Of a stretch of 64,000 nt of DNA, positions 1 to 11,947 are shown one piece after another. The number at the start of each line of letters is the position of its first letter. The stretch's first letter is position 1. The translations under genes were made by a program, and so were the position numbers. The notes beneath the pieces were generated by a model, which saw only the letters and a program-made list of their open reading frames with translations, made no database searches and was not told the origin of the DNA. Source of the DNA: Escallonia rubra (lineage: Eukaryota; Streptophyta; Magnoliopsida; Escalloniales; Escalloniaceae); NCBI GenBank assembly GCA_033065855.1, contig JAVXUO010002838.1, positions 108,215-172,214 of the forward strand, in the 5' to 3' direction.

Positions 1-424
1 ATATTTGTCGCAAAGATTGAAATGATACGGAATTAGATTTTGTTGTGGGTCTACAATAAACAATTCATAACTCTTATACTAAATTATTAGTAGTCCTTTA
101 AAGATGACAAGTTTGAGAAATCTTCAAAAGGTCAAAAAAGGTCAAGATTATGATAGGCTAGATTGCTATTCTTATGAGACTAGCAGTGGCTTGGAATATG
201 AAAAAAATAAAAAGATTATTTTACCTGCAACTTGGATTGTAACTAGAAGATACAACCTCCTATTTGTTGATATTGATGACTACTAAATATGGTTAGTGTC
301 AATTTCTTGGTAATGCTACAATAGATACAACTTCCTATTATTGTAAAATGCTATCAACCAAATTTAGTAAGTATTAATTCTTGTTATACGAAGAATAGCT
401 AAAGAATTTTGTCAAAAAAAAAAA
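1..424. other. AT-rich intergenic DNA, no gene seen
   Basis: No open frame longer than about 60 codons and no recognisable domain. The short frame at 104-286 has no family resemblance that I can see. Confidence 0.5.
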
Positions 425-585
425 GGGCCCAGGCCCGGCCCTAGATATTGGGCCTAGGGCCAGGGCTTAGACTGGGCCTAGGTTTGCCTTCGGCAGGCCC
501 GGCCCGGCCCGGTTGGCAGCCCCACTGGCCCGGCCCCACAGTAGGCCCGATGGGCTTGGGCTGGGCCGGCCCAAGCCCGGCCCTT
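425..585. repeat. GGCC-rich self-complementary repeat
   Basis: A block made of repeated GGCCCGG and GGGCC motifs, strikingly GC-rich in AT-rich surroundings. It is flanked by TGTCAAA on the left (after a run of A) and TTTGACA on the right, so the ends are weakly inverted. This looks like a non-autonomous DNA transposon end or remnant of the kind common in plants. I could not find a convincing target-site duplication, so the class stays open. Confidence 0.45.
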
Positions 586-1122
586 TGACAACTCTAAAAA
601 GTATGCATCAAAACTTTTCACAAAGGTGTTTTCAAGATGTGATCTTATACTTTAATTTATATATTTGCCGACAATTAATAAGAGTTATAACATATCAATA
701 ATCAATGTGTTTTAACAAATATTTTCAACACCTTGCTTTGATGCTTTGAAATCTCTCTAATATTCTCATGCATCTACCTGCTCTGTCAAAGAAGTTAGGA
801 TTGTTGAGTTCAATTATGTGCGAATATAACATGCATGGACAACATAGGTTGCGAGATACATATGAATGTATATTACATGTTTATTAGAAATTCAATAATA
901 TGACTTAATGCGTGTTTGTTTTACCTTTTAAAATTAGAAGAAAGACAATTTTTTAAACATATCTCGTACATTTGTACGGGTCCATTAGCTATTCAAAAGT
1001 TAAAACTCTACGCACGATTTAAGTGAGGGTATGACCATGCCCGACTTGGCTACAGATAAAAATTACCCATAAATATATGGGAAGACAAAAGAAATCCAAA
1101 TACCTAATTTTTTTGCTCTGGA
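586..1122. other. Intergenic DNA, no gene seen
   Basis: AT-rich DNA without long frames, splice-site patterns or repeats that I can identify. Confidence 0.5.
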
Positions 1123-1127
1123 CTAGG

Positions 1128-1547
1128 AGGGTGTTTGAATTGATTCTAGAATGGTCATACATGATTAAATTCAAATTAAATCAGGTTTAAAGTGTTTGAC
1201 AAAAACAAAAACAAAAAAGTAAATTGATTAAATCTACTCCAATCTGCTCAAACTGATTAAATTTATAATTCTCATTTTCTTGGATTAAGATTTAATCATT
1301 TTTGGAGAATCGGGTTTGACCAAAGAATTACCAAAATATCATTACATATAAACATACATTAAATGCTCCTTTTCAACTTTATAACACTATATGGTAATTT
1401 TGCCACACTAAACCTACTTTAATCACTTTTTATCCAAATAACTTCAACAACTTTTAATCTATTATCCTTAAAATGGATTAAAGCTGATTCTAAAAACTAA
1501 TTCTGATTTAATCAAATCTACTTTTAAGAATCAATCTCAAACAGCCT
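1128..1547. mobile_element. MITE of 420 bp with imperfect terminal inverted repeats
   Basis: The left end reads AGGGTGTTTGAATTGATTCT. The complement of the right end reads AGGCTGTTTGAGATTGATTC, so the two ends form an imperfect inverted repeat of about 20 bp. CTAGG lies on both sides (1123-1127 and 1548-1552), consistent with a 5-bp target duplication, or CTA if only 3 bp is counted. The interior is AT-rich with repeated GATTAAAT motifs and no coding capacity. The superfamily is uncertain; a 3-bp duplication would fit PIF/Harbinger. Confidence 0.5.
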
Positions 1548-2120
1548 CTAGGTCTACCAATGTGAATCATCTTCGTATAAAAAACGCTACATTTCACGTC
1601 TACTTGCATTAGCCTACGTATGTGTAGATTCCAGATGTTTTGCACAATAAACTTATCACAAGTATAGAGATCACATGGGCCAAATAATTTAAAACTGGAT
1701 TGTAAAAGTATCCTATGTAGTTGTTTCAAATAGAATCACGTTTGATATATTCATGGGTCATATAATATACATCTGCCATGGTGTTCTATAGGATCGGATG
1801 CTCTTCACATTGGATCATCGTCATCCAATTACACGATAGAACACCTGCAATGTTGCTGACCTGCCTTGACAGAGCAAGGTACATGGCTAAACGTGAAGAT
1901 ATTCCGGACTCAAAATGTGAAACTTGAAAAATAGAAGAAGGTTTGCTGTAAAAGAAAAGGCTAGAGATGACCAATACACATCTAAGATAGTACCAGCAAG
2001 ACCAACTAGTTACTTGCACGAAAGACACATTGGTAGGTCCATATATGCATTAATTCATCTAGTCTTCAAGCTTCTTAGCCGCCTCACAATTGGAATATGC
2101 CTTGAAGTCTTGTCTATGTA
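1548..2120. other. Upstream region of the VPS62-like gene
   Basis: No coding region seen. It leads into the TATA-like site at 2121-2133. Confidence 0.4.
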
Positions 2121-2133
2121 TGTATATATACCG
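2121..2133 (+). promoter_or_regulatory. Candidate TATA box of the VPS62-like gene
   Basis: TGTATATATACCG lies about 75 bp upstream of the ATG at 2203. That would place transcription start near 2155 and leave a 5' UTR of about 45-50 bases. Position and sequence fit a plant TATA box; there is no experimental support. Confidence 0.4.
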
Positions 2134-2202
2134 TTTAGGCACTTATTCAAACCAGACCCTCTTTGATTTCTCTTCAATCTTAGTTCTCAATAGCAGCTAG
2201 CA

Positions 2203-3999
2203 ATGGGAAACTGCCTTACCAATTCATTCTCTTCAGCCAAGGAAGCCAAAGCCTTGCCCGTTGACACCATTTTCAAGTTTCCCTCCCCACTACCCAATTG
2301 GGCATCAGGTATTAATTATTAAACTTCACTGGCTTTTGTCTTCATGATATATAGTAATTTATTGTGTTTCTAATCTGTAATGCACAATCTAGTTCTAATA
2401 TAATTAGTTCATTTGACAGGTGAAGGCTTTGCAAGTGGAACCATTGATCTAGGAGGACTTCAGGTGTGTCAAATATCAAGTTTCACCAAAATTTGGGCTA
2501 CCCATGAGGGAGGAACAGATAACCTTGGTGCAACATTTTTCGAGCCCTCCGCAGTGCCAAAAGGATTCTCGATGCTTGGTTGCTACAGCCAATCCAACAA
2601 CCAGCCACTTTTTGGTTGGATTCTTGCCGGAAAAGATATCACCGTCGACAGTTCATCAGGTGGAACCTTAAAGAAACCAATTGATTACACTCTTATTTGG
2701 AGTAGCGAGTCCTTAAACTTTGAGCAAGATGATCACGGCTATATGTGGTCACCAACACCACCTGATGGATATAAAGCCGTGGGCCACGTTGTCACGACGT
2801 CACCGGAAAAGCCTTCTCTCGACAAGATCCGGTGTGTGCGCTCCGACCTGACGGATGAATGCGAGGCCGGAAGATGGATTTGGGGCGAAGGTACAACCAG
2901 CAGCGAGAATGGATTTGATGTGTATGGATCAAGACCTAGCATCAGGGGGACCAAAGCACAAGGGGTGTGTGTGGGCACATTTATAGCTCAAGACGATACC
3001 AGTGGCACTGCACCTACTTCATCTCTTGCTTGCTTGAAAAACAACAACTTCACCTTATTTTCTGCCATGCCTAAAGCAAACCAAATTGAGGCATTAGTTC
3101 AAGCTTATTCTCCATGGATGTACTTTCACCCAAGAGACGAATACCTCCCTTCTTCAGTGGATTGGTTTTTCAGCAATGGGGCTTTGTTGTATAAAAAGGG
3201 GGAAGAGTCCACCCCGGTTCGAATCGAACCAACCCGGTCAAACCTTCCCCAAGGTGGTTCAAATGATGGGGAATACTGGCTAGACCTTCCTACTGATCAC
3301 AAAGCCAGAGAGGAAGTCATGAAAGGAGACATCAAAACCTCCGAGACTTATCTTCACATTAAACCTGTTTTCGGGGGAACTTTCAGCGACATAGTTGTGT
3401 GGATCTTCTACCCATTTAACGGGCCTTCGACGGCTAAGCTAGGGCTAATCGACATACCATTAGGTAAGATTGGGGAACATGTCGGCGACTGGGAGCATGT
3501 GACATTCAGGGTCAGCAATTTTAATGGGGTGCTTCACAATGTCTACTTTTCGCAGCACAGTGGAGGCACATGGGTTGATGCTCCATTGCTGGAGTTCCAA
3601 AATGGTACAAACAAGTTCGTCGCATATTCGTCGCTGCATGGCCATGCAAACTATCCGAAACCAGGACTTGTTTTGCAAGGAACCAGCGAAATTGGTATAA
3701 GGAATGATACCGCGAGAAGTGACTTGGTTATGGACACGGGCGCGAGGTATTCGATCGTTGCAGCTGAGCACATTGCTGGAATTGTCGAGCCGCCATGGTT
3801 GAATTATGCTAGAAAATGGGGACCAAAGATTACGTACGAACTCGGGACGGAGATCGAAAATGTGGAAAATGTACTGGGCGGAGAGCTCAAATCTGCATTG
3901 GAAAATTTGGTGAATATTCTGCCTGATGAAGTCTTTGGGGAGGATGGTCCTACTGGTCCCAAGATGAAAAGTAGCTGGGATGGGGACGAAGGCTCATAG
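2203..3999 (+). CDS. VPS62/DUF946-family protein, two exons
   Basis: Exon 1 is 2203-2308 and exon 2 is 2420-3999. The 111-bp intron has a GT start and a TTTGACAG end, and the glycine codon split across it keeps the frame, giving about 561 residues, a normal length for this plant family. The family (DUF946, annotated as vacuolar protein sorting-associated protein 62) has no well-defined biochemical role. Features visible: N-terminus MGNCLTNSF, with Gly2 and Cys4 as candidate myristoylation and palmitoylation sites; the conserved segment around YSPWMYFHPRDEYLPSSVDW near residues 266-285; and the HVGDWEHVTFR and SSLHGHANYPKPG blocks typical of the family near residues 393-452. No membrane segment is seen. 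The ATG at 2203 is chosen because it supplies the conserved N-terminus; a later in-frame ATG lies inside the intron at 2413. The gene appears intact. Confidence 0.9.
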
Positions 4000-6230
4000 G
4001 CTTGTATAGTAGGAAAAGGTGTCACATTTGTTCAACAAAGCCTGCATTTGTTTGTTCACACACTGCACAGTATTTTGTTTTTGGGAAAGCAACTTCGTAT
4101 ACGATTGATACTTCTTTGCATTGGCTATGTAATGTGACCAATCCCTATTGTTTTTCAGGGTCAGCAGATGTCTTTTCACTTTTGCTCTTGGCCGAAGTTG
4201 TTCAACTACTTTGAGTGGGACCGTTCATTTGCCATTTTAATTTTCAAGCTTTGCAATGATGATCAAAAGTCTTTTTTATCGTCTACAAGCCAACAGCACG
4301 TACTATGCACGTGATTGAAAATGCATGTATAATTATTCTGATTGAGGAAAAACAAATAAGCATAAAATTACGAAGCTTCAATAACATGATTCACCAAAGT
4401 AACAAACTTCAATAGTATTCTATCAATATCATGGCCCTTATTGTGTATACATGTAGAAATGTCATGTATTTTTTGGATATCAAACTATGTCGAGTCAAAC
4501 TGGTTTTAACTGCCCATGGACCAATTCAATTACATTAAATTTTAAATATTATAACATCCTTTCTTGAACATATACTGAGATTACAGAAGAATTGCTTCAT
4601 TAGTCCGCTAAAGCAAAGACAAAAGAAGTTAAGACTTTGTTATGAAATTGAGCTACAATAATGAATACAATCAATAAGAAAACTTAGAAAACAAAAAAGG
4701 GCCAGGGTAATATTACCATTTCTAATAGTTCTTCAAAAAAATTTATCTTTTATTCTTTTAGTTGTCGATTACTTTTCTTCTTCTATTACTATATATAGTT
4801 TTTTCTACAACAAGAATAAAATTTCAACAAGGTTAGTCACTGGAGCTTGCATGCACACTGATTTCCTTCCTCATCACATGAACAATGTTAGAGTCTCTGG
4901 CCTGAAGACGAAATTAGTAGTTGTATACGGTAAATCTTGAGCGGGGGGACAACTTGAAAGGATCAATGCTATAAACCACATAGAGCAAAAAATTTCAGAC
5001 TATTTTCCTAATAAGTTTCGCATTCAATCTTAAATATTTTATATAATCAAAATGCAAACCCTACAACTATGGTCATAAAGAAATGATGACGTACCAATCC
5101 AAAAGGTATTGCTTTAATTTATCTCAAATTTGTTGGTAAGCTTCCGAGATGCGTAAGCCTTGCAGCCGATTGTTGATGAGATGCATGTGAATTGAATGAT
5201 GAGGAAGGACCTTCTTGTGCGATTGGATCCTTTATGGAGACGAAGAATGAAGGTGAACATGAAAGGTTTACAGAGATAAGTCTATTTAATAGTTGAAGGG
5301 CAAGGATGTTATATACAAAATTTGAAAAGATATTTGTGTCTAAAAAATGATTTACACACGTCCACACTTTCAAAATTAATATAGATATTTATTATTTTTT
5401 ATTTTTCTTTTAAAAATTTTTAAACGAAATAGTAAGAAAACGCGAAAGCACTTATAAGATATTTTTACCTTTTTGGCTACTTCTCACCCATTCAGAGAAA
5501 TGTGGTTAAATTTTTTTTAAATAATAAAGATACACAACTATATTTCTTAACTGGATACGAAAATGATGAAATTGAACACACAAAATAATAACAGAAGATA
5601 AAAATGGCAAACGAAAAAACCCTGATTTTCACTCTATTGTTCCACACCCTCTTTTTGTCACTAAAAAGTATGTTACTCACAAAACACAAATCTTTTAGTG
5701 ACAAATCAGAATAAAAGAAAGTATAATATAATGTAAAAATAATAGGCAGTCCCTTTGTGATCTTATTGCTTTTAGGATTCCATGTGATGTGATAGCTAGG
5801 TTAGTGTCGCTGAGTGTATTTTGGCAATAAAATTTTATTATTATAAATTTTAACAACAACAATAAAATATTTTTAGTAGAAGTTTTTTGTCACCAAAGCT
5901 CTCCGGTCTACCACCACATATGATCCTTGTCCAATATTTTGGCATTGGGCCAATCATTAGATCACCTCAATTAGAAGTTTCCTCCGCTCTCCAAGAACTA
6001 GGTATCTCAATGCGACTCTTGAAACACGCAGTTTTAGAGGAGGGAATTAAATAATCAAATAGAGAAGAATTAGAGGACAAATATAGAAAATCGTTAAGAC
6101 TATATTATCTTATCTGATAAAATAATGCTTTGGATGTATCCTAATCTGACAAACATTATCCTTATCTTACAAACGTTATCTAGGGTAACCTCAAATTATC
6201 TTATTATCCAAACGTGCGGTTTAATATTTG
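4000..6230. other. 3' flank of the VPS62-like gene and AT-rich intergenic DNA
   Basis: The first 200 bases are probably 3' UTR. The rest is AT-rich with only short frames and no recognised domain, RNA gene or well-bounded repeat. Confidence 0.5.
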
Positions 6231-6238
6231 CTTGGGGG

Positions 6239-7343
6239 TAGGGGTGGCAATTGTGACCCAAACCCATTTACCTGCCCAAATCCGCCCATTTAAAATTTGC
6301 CCAAACCCACCCATTTAATAATTGGGTCTTAAATGGGTCACTTATTTTAAAACCCAATAACCCACGAGTTTAAGTGGGTTTTAAATGGTTACCCATTTAA
6401 CCATTTATAACTCTAATGCATTTGCATTATATGTGTAATAAACTGCCTTCCTCCCTCTAACTCGGTCTTCGTCCTTCTTTCTCTGATCTAGACCACCTCG
6501 ATGCGAGCGACGAAGGGTTGCGTCACCGTAGCCGGTGGTTCTAAACAGTTTGATGACGGTGGGTTAAGGTGCGGTGGTGGCTGTAGCGTTGGCTATGGTG
6601 CTAGTGGGTATTGTAGCGGGACAGTCGGTCGTTGTCGACGTCGCTGCCGGTTCGTCGCCGCTGCCTGTTAACCCGCTGTCGCATAGTCGTCGTGGTTTCC
6701 TCGTCGTTCGTTGATCGTCGTCGCCGTCGTCGTCGCCTCGCAGTCGGTTGGTTGCCATCGCCTCGCAGCCAGTTGATCGCCGTCACCTCGCAGCCCGTTA
6801 ATCGCCATCGCCGTGACGCTGAAGATTGGATCTACCATTAGCCAATATCCCCGCCATTTCCGTCAATCACTAGATCCATCTAGGTTTCTACCATTACCTG
6901 ATAGTTGTGTCAGCTTGCCCCTCTTTTGTGTGTTTAAACTGGTTGTTTACATGGTTGTGCCGTTGTGCCATTGTGCTTACGGTGGTAGTTGTGGTGTAGC
7001 AGTGGTTGTAGTTGTGGGTATTGTTGTAGTTGTGGGTGTTGTTGTAGTTGTGGCATGAAAGTGGTGGTTGTACATGTCGCGGCAATATGGTGTGGTGGCA
7101 CGATAGGGCTGAAATCAGTGGATGAAAGATGAAGAGAAGGAGAGAAATTGGAAATTTGTGTTGTGTTCTTGTATAAGAAGCATAAATAGGTCATTATTGG
7201 GTTAATGAGTGAAACCAACCCATTTAATGAGTTTATCCAATTAACCCATTAATAAATCCATAAAATGGGTCAATTAATTATTTATACCCAACCCATTTAA
7301 CTTGTACCCAAATCCAACCCACTCACCCATCTTGCCACCCCTA
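6239..7343. mobile_element. Non-autonomous hAT transposon, 1,105 bp
   Basis: The element begins TAGGGGTGGCAA and ends with the exact complement TTGCCACCCCTA, a perfect 12-bp terminal inverted repeat. The 8-bp duplication CTTGGGGG lies on both sides (6231-6238 and 7344-7351), the length expected of hAT elements. Both subterminal regions are crowded with AACCCATTTAA and TTAAATGGGT motifs, as expected for transposase-binding arrays. The middle (about 6430-7130) is quite different: GC-rich, with CGTCGTCG runs and GTTGTAGTTGTGG repeats. It may be captured host DNA. No transposase is encoded, so movement would need a transposase from elsewhere. Confidence 0.85.
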
Positions 7344-7351
7344 CTTGGGGG

Positions 7352-8193
7352 GTTACACCGCTCCAATTTTTGGGAACGCTCCCTTTTCTTTGTTCACCTT
7401 ATTTGTCTGATAACGTGCATTACTCACAAAAAACCTTGTTCTCAGCTAACAAAATGCATGCTTTAAGAATGATAAAGTTGTACTACAATCTTGGGAGATT
7501 AAAAAGTTACTAATTATTTGAAGTTTCAATATATGAAATTTACTCAAAAACCTTTGTTTGTTATACACGTTCCTTTCATAGTTAAAGCCATCTAAATAAT
7601 TTCTTACCAGCGGTGTTAGGAAGTACGCTATCAGATCTCGTTAAAGCTCCTAATACCGTTATTGAGATGTACGCTGAACTTCTTGCGCTTGCTTATTACT
7701 TAATTATCTTTGAGCTTGCTAACCTTTAATGTAAAAATGAAGCCTTTACGGCTGGCGTATCCTTTTTCTAAGTCAAGTAGTATTTTACTACTTGTACTTT
7801 TTGTTACTAATTTCTTAAGTTAATTAAGTTACACAGAGCAAGAAAAGTATTTTGGTATACTTTTAAACATGAACATATCGTATACATAACATTATAAATA
7901 AAAGAGTATTTTGTTTGGTAACTAGTAACACATGAGACTTTTCTTGGATAATTGAAGTAAAATGACCTCATATGCGTCTAACTATGGAGACTCTAATGTA
8001 ACAAATTTTGTAACTGTTTTCGCAATAGAACGAGTAATAGGGGGGGGGGGAATGTCAAAATAAATGTTTGGATCGAAATGGTTGTACCATCTGAAACTGT
8101 AGGCCGCTTGACAGAAGCCATGTGCATTTTAACATTAGGGCTAGTAGAAACACGAGAGAGAAACTTTAGGGGCAAACATAAAATTGAAAACAA
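7352..8193. other. Intergenic DNA, no gene seen
   Basis: AT-rich, with a run of G at 8041-8050. No gene, RNA or bounded element recognised. Confidence 0.5.
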
Positions 8194-8243
8194 ATATATT
8201 GTGCACTCCTTTTTTTTTTGGTAAATATATATTGTGCACTCCT
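8194..8243 (-). mobile_element. Minimal LINE-type insertion: oligo(A) tail with target duplication
   Basis: A 17-bp sequence (ATATATTGTGCACTCCT) occurs at 8194-8210 and again at 8227-8243. Between the copies are only 16 bases which, read on the minus strand, are ATTTACC followed by nine A. This is what target-primed reverse transcription would leave if it copied only the last few bases and the tail of a LINE or SINE RNA. A simple local duplication with a T run is the alternative. Confidence 0.5.
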
Positions 8244-8297
8244 AGTAGTATGGAATGCACCATACACTCTTGTTTCGCTGTCAAATGATCAAAAATT

Positions 8298-9062
8298 GGG
8301 AAAATTGCGTAAAATACCCCTGTGGTTTGGATCAGTTGTAAAAAGCCCCCTCTTGTTACAAAAATTGCAAAAAGGCACCTAAGGTTGCAAAAGTCTTGCA
8401 ATCGTCAAAAAAATCGTTAAAACTAGCGACATGTGATATTCACGCTCCTGAAGAGCGCATGTGGAAGAAATTAACTTAACAGAGGGCCAGAGTGCCCTTT
8501 CTATCTTCTTCTTCCCCAAATCCTAAGCCCTAAATCGCCGTAGCCCCCTCAAGCCCAAAACATAGCCACCATTTTCCGGCGATAAAGTAAGAACATCAGG
8601 CAGTGAAGGAACACAATTTTCATGCATATGGGTTCTACCAAACTTAATCGAACCCTCACCACACCGCGTCGCACCCTAATCGCACAAAACCACATTTAGG
8701 GTTTGACCTGAATTTGTGCAATTCGAGTAATCAATCAAATCAATAGCTTGCGCCGCTGCTAACCCCATCGATCCATGCTTGCGCCGCCGCGAACCCGCCG
8801 TCGATCCAAGGTAGCTGGCCTTCGTGCATGTCCAGATCCAAGGATTTAGTGGAGAAGAAGAGAATCAGAGGAAAAGAGAAATGGAAAGGGCGTGCCCTTT
8901 TCATTTATATAGAAGGGCAATTTCGACATTTTTACTATTCTGTTACGGAAATTTTACGGTGCAACACCTTTGTAATCACAGGTGTTTTTATGCAATTTTT
9001 GTAACAAGAGGGGGCTTTTTGCAACTGACCCAAACCACAAGGGTATTTTACGCAATTTTCCC
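8298..9062. mobile_element. Mutator-like non-autonomous element with long inverted repeats, 765 bp
   Basis: The left end starts GGGAAAATTGCGTAAAATAC and the right end is its near-exact complement. The inverted repeats match closely for about 85 bp, with conserved blocks such as AAAAAGCCCCCTCTTGTTAC, and more loosely for about 30 bp more. The flanking 9-mers TCAAAAATT (8289-8297) and TAAAAAATT (9063-9071) differ at one base, fitting the 9-bp duplication of Mutator elements. The interior (about 8480-8890) is GC-richer and reads like a plant 5' UTR and leader with CT-rich stretches, so it may be captured gene sequence. There is no transposase. Confidence 0.75.
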
Positions 9063-9071
9063 TAAAAAATT

Positions 9072-11450
9072 TACTATTCAATCAACAACAATTTATTACC
9101 AATAGAAATGAATTCCGTCACATCAATGTGTCCAACTGACCGCCCACAATTTTTATAAAACATTACTGGTTTTAGAAAATTACTACATTTTATTTTTTAG
9201 TTGTAATCTTTAAATATTTGAAAAAATACTTATATCTATCTATACAACTTATTAAGGAAAAACATAGTTTGATGAACACCTTTTTGGTGTTTGGTGTTAC
9301 ATAACTACCCACCTGGAACGGTGATAAGTGGCATTCCAAGAAATTCTATAAGAAGTGAACATAATAAAAATCTTAATTGGTAAATAACTAACTATAAAAA
9401 CATGTCTAATTTTTACAAAATAAAATTTATCAAAAAATATAGTTAAAATAAAATTTAAAAGCCAATTTTGATATGATAATAATATTTTGATAAATTAATT
9501 ATGGACACGTATGATTAGTTTATTTTTCTGTAATTTAAGATTTATTTTACTTAATATAACAATAAACACGTATACATAATGCTTGATTTTTTTAAACTAA
9601 ATTTATACTATTAATTTTATTTATCGCGTATGCTATGATAACTCGTGTGTGTGTGTGTGTGTGTGTAATAAAAATTGTTATTGTTAAGAATGTAGTGTGC
9701 ATTTCGAGTCACCAAAATGCACCGTAACACAACCCTAAAATTACACGTGGAAAAACAAAGGACTGACAAACTTTGACCACAATTGACTAAACCCAATTAG
9801 ACAGTATCCAAGTTGCAGACCCACTGTCACTGTTGCTCTCGCTCTCGCTCTGCCATCGTTGCCCTAGCTCGACTTCATTGGAGGTATAATACCTGTAAAT
9901 TTCCATGTCTTGTAAATGCTTGCTTTTCATGGTTTGTAACTGCTACTTCTTTGTTAATTACTACTAGTTGCTGATCCACTTGACGTCAAAGTTGTATTTA
10001 CTCCATTCCCATCTGATTGACTTTTTGTGAGATTTGAATTTACTGATTGTTTACTTTGCAAACGGTATTTATTTAATCTGTGATTGCCACGCTGATTTCA
10101 ATTCAATCTCTATGTCTACGTCTTCTAAATCTATTCTAGAAATTCAAAGAGAGTCATGATGCTGACGATTGGATAAAGTTCTTTTCATTCTTTTATTTTT
10201 CGGGGTAAACTTTAAGGAATTCATTAACAATATAGATTTAACTGAATGCACATTTGACCGCCTATCATTCGAAAAATAAGGAAACCGCATTGCCATTCAA
10301 CTGGGTCTCGAGCGGTGGCAAAATGTACTGTGCTTGCAATTCTCTTCGCTTCAAGAGTGGAACCTGAGTGGTAAGGCGAAGTTTACACCACCTGAACGAA
10401 GAAGTTTGGTAGCGCAAATCAAACAAGCTTGAGGAAGTGGCTTGTGGTGTCTTGTTTATGTCAATAATTTGAGTCCACATACAGCGGCTATTGAATACTA
10501 ACCTGAGCTGAGATTTCCTTGAGTTGAGGCCCAATCTAGCACCTAGTTCGAAAAAGCAAGTAAAGCAGAGCTCTAGATAGAGTGTAACCCGAGGTCGTCA
10601 AAGTTCCCCATTTTCTTCCAGACGTGACATGATGATACACCCACCTCTATAAAATTTGCTTTGAGAGTTGAGAACCACATGAATTTGGAGTTCCGGAAAG
10701 AAATGCGAGGATCTAGATTTACACCCATACAATCACAAAAGACATACTCAGCTTGTGTATGGTTGTTAGGGAGAAGAGATTTATTCTTAGTCCTAGAAAA
10801 TTAACTCTGTAGAATAATTGCTAATTGACACTTGGGTCTTTTCTGCCAAAAAAAAAAAAGGAAAAAAGATTGGCAAGAAAAACATAGAAACCTAAAAATT
10901 CCATCAATGATTAGCATAATTGGGAATCACACCGTTTTTACTATTTAAATTGCAGGGTAAAAACAGTGGGTCCTTGCAAATTCCCATTGCAATGGGTGTG
11001 AGTGTGAATGTGTGATTATCCGAACGCGATGGCTATTTATTTTGAAATAAAGTGAGGGGGTGCATTAACCAGCCAGTTGATATTATCATGTTGATCAGAT
11101 TGATTTGAGTCTTAGCTAGTTTAATTATGTAGAATTCCAGGTACTGATTGTAGGTCTTAAGTAGCCCGTTTTAAACTTATTCAGCTGAGCTGTTTTAGTA
11201 ATGTTCTTTGTTCATCTCTCTATGGTTACTTGATCTTGATTAATCTCTTGGGAAGCTGGATAGATAGTTGCTATATATTCGGTGGTATAGATATAGAACA
11301 GATGAATGGGTTTCTTAAAACAGTACAAAGTACTAGTAAATAAAAAAGTATTTGGGGGAAATTCAGTTTTTGCAAAGCAACTCGTTTCAACAATGTAGTG
11401 GGTAGTTAGAGTTTATTGTTAGATTCTTTTTATGTTCTTTGCTGCTGGTG
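9072..11450. other. Intergenic or intronic DNA, no certain gene
   Basis: No protein family recognised. A CT-rich leader-like stretch around 9830-9885 is followed by a possible splice donor (GGAGGTATAA), which could belong to the gene relic that continues at 11896, but I could not build a coding model through it. Confidence 0.35.
9645..9666. repeat. (GT)n microsatellite
   Basis: Eleven uninterrupted GT units. Confidence 0.9.
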
Positions 11451-11530
11451 AACCTTGGCACAGTGGTAAGGTTGTCCGACCTGGAGGTCAGGGTCGAAAC
11501 AACTATGTGTGGGTAAGGCTACTAATATCA
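11451..11530 (+). mobile_element. tRNA-derived SINE head (Au-SINE-like), diverged
   Basis: The sequence CCTTGGCACAGTGGTAAGG matches the tRNA-type A-box region of plant SINEs. About 30 bases later, GGTCAGGGTCGAAAC matches the B box. The following GTGGGTAAGGCT also recalls the Au SINE family. I could not locate the 3' end or a target duplication, so the right limit is approximate. Confidence 0.55.
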
Positions 11531-11895
11531 ACCCTCCAAGCCTCGTAATGATGGTAGCCTTGTGAAATGGAATTGCCCTTTCCTTCATCTGCAGAAATGA
11601 TAAACAAAGTAGCTGGACTGTCTGCTTTGTTTTCTTCAGCTGAAAAGGGGCAAGATAGTAAAACAGAACCCCCCGAAGAAAGGTGGCTGATCGACCAAAA
11701 GTCACCAGGGAAAGAAAACTCCCATCTGGTTCTCCATTTTGTTGTTGTAGACAGCTATATGTGCGCTATTCTCTCCTAGATCGAGTTGGCAAGGATATTT
11801 ATCAGTTGTATTTCACTTGATTTGCCATATGAAAAATTCAACCCATGTACTAGGATTCGTTGTTCTTATTTGAAGTGTACCAACTTTTATTGCAG

Positions 11896-11947
11896 ATTCT
11901 AGAAGATGTGCAGAGTAGCTTACTGAGGATTTGCTCTAAATGGACTC
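11896..11947 (+). pseudogene. Possible host exon interrupted by the gypsy element (5' part)
   Basis: A TTTTATTGCAG acceptor-like site ends at 11895. The following frame is open to 11947, where the retrotransposon begins. If the element and one copy of GACTC are skipped, the frame continues at 21900 and ends at TGA 21980-21982, making 44 codons. I do not recognise the peptide. An open frame of this length could arise by chance, so this is a suggestion only. Confidence 0.3.

Noticed and set aside
425-585. GGCC-rich block as a complete hAT element
   Set aside because: The ends are only weakly inverted and neither 8-bp flank matches, so it is kept only as a repeat.
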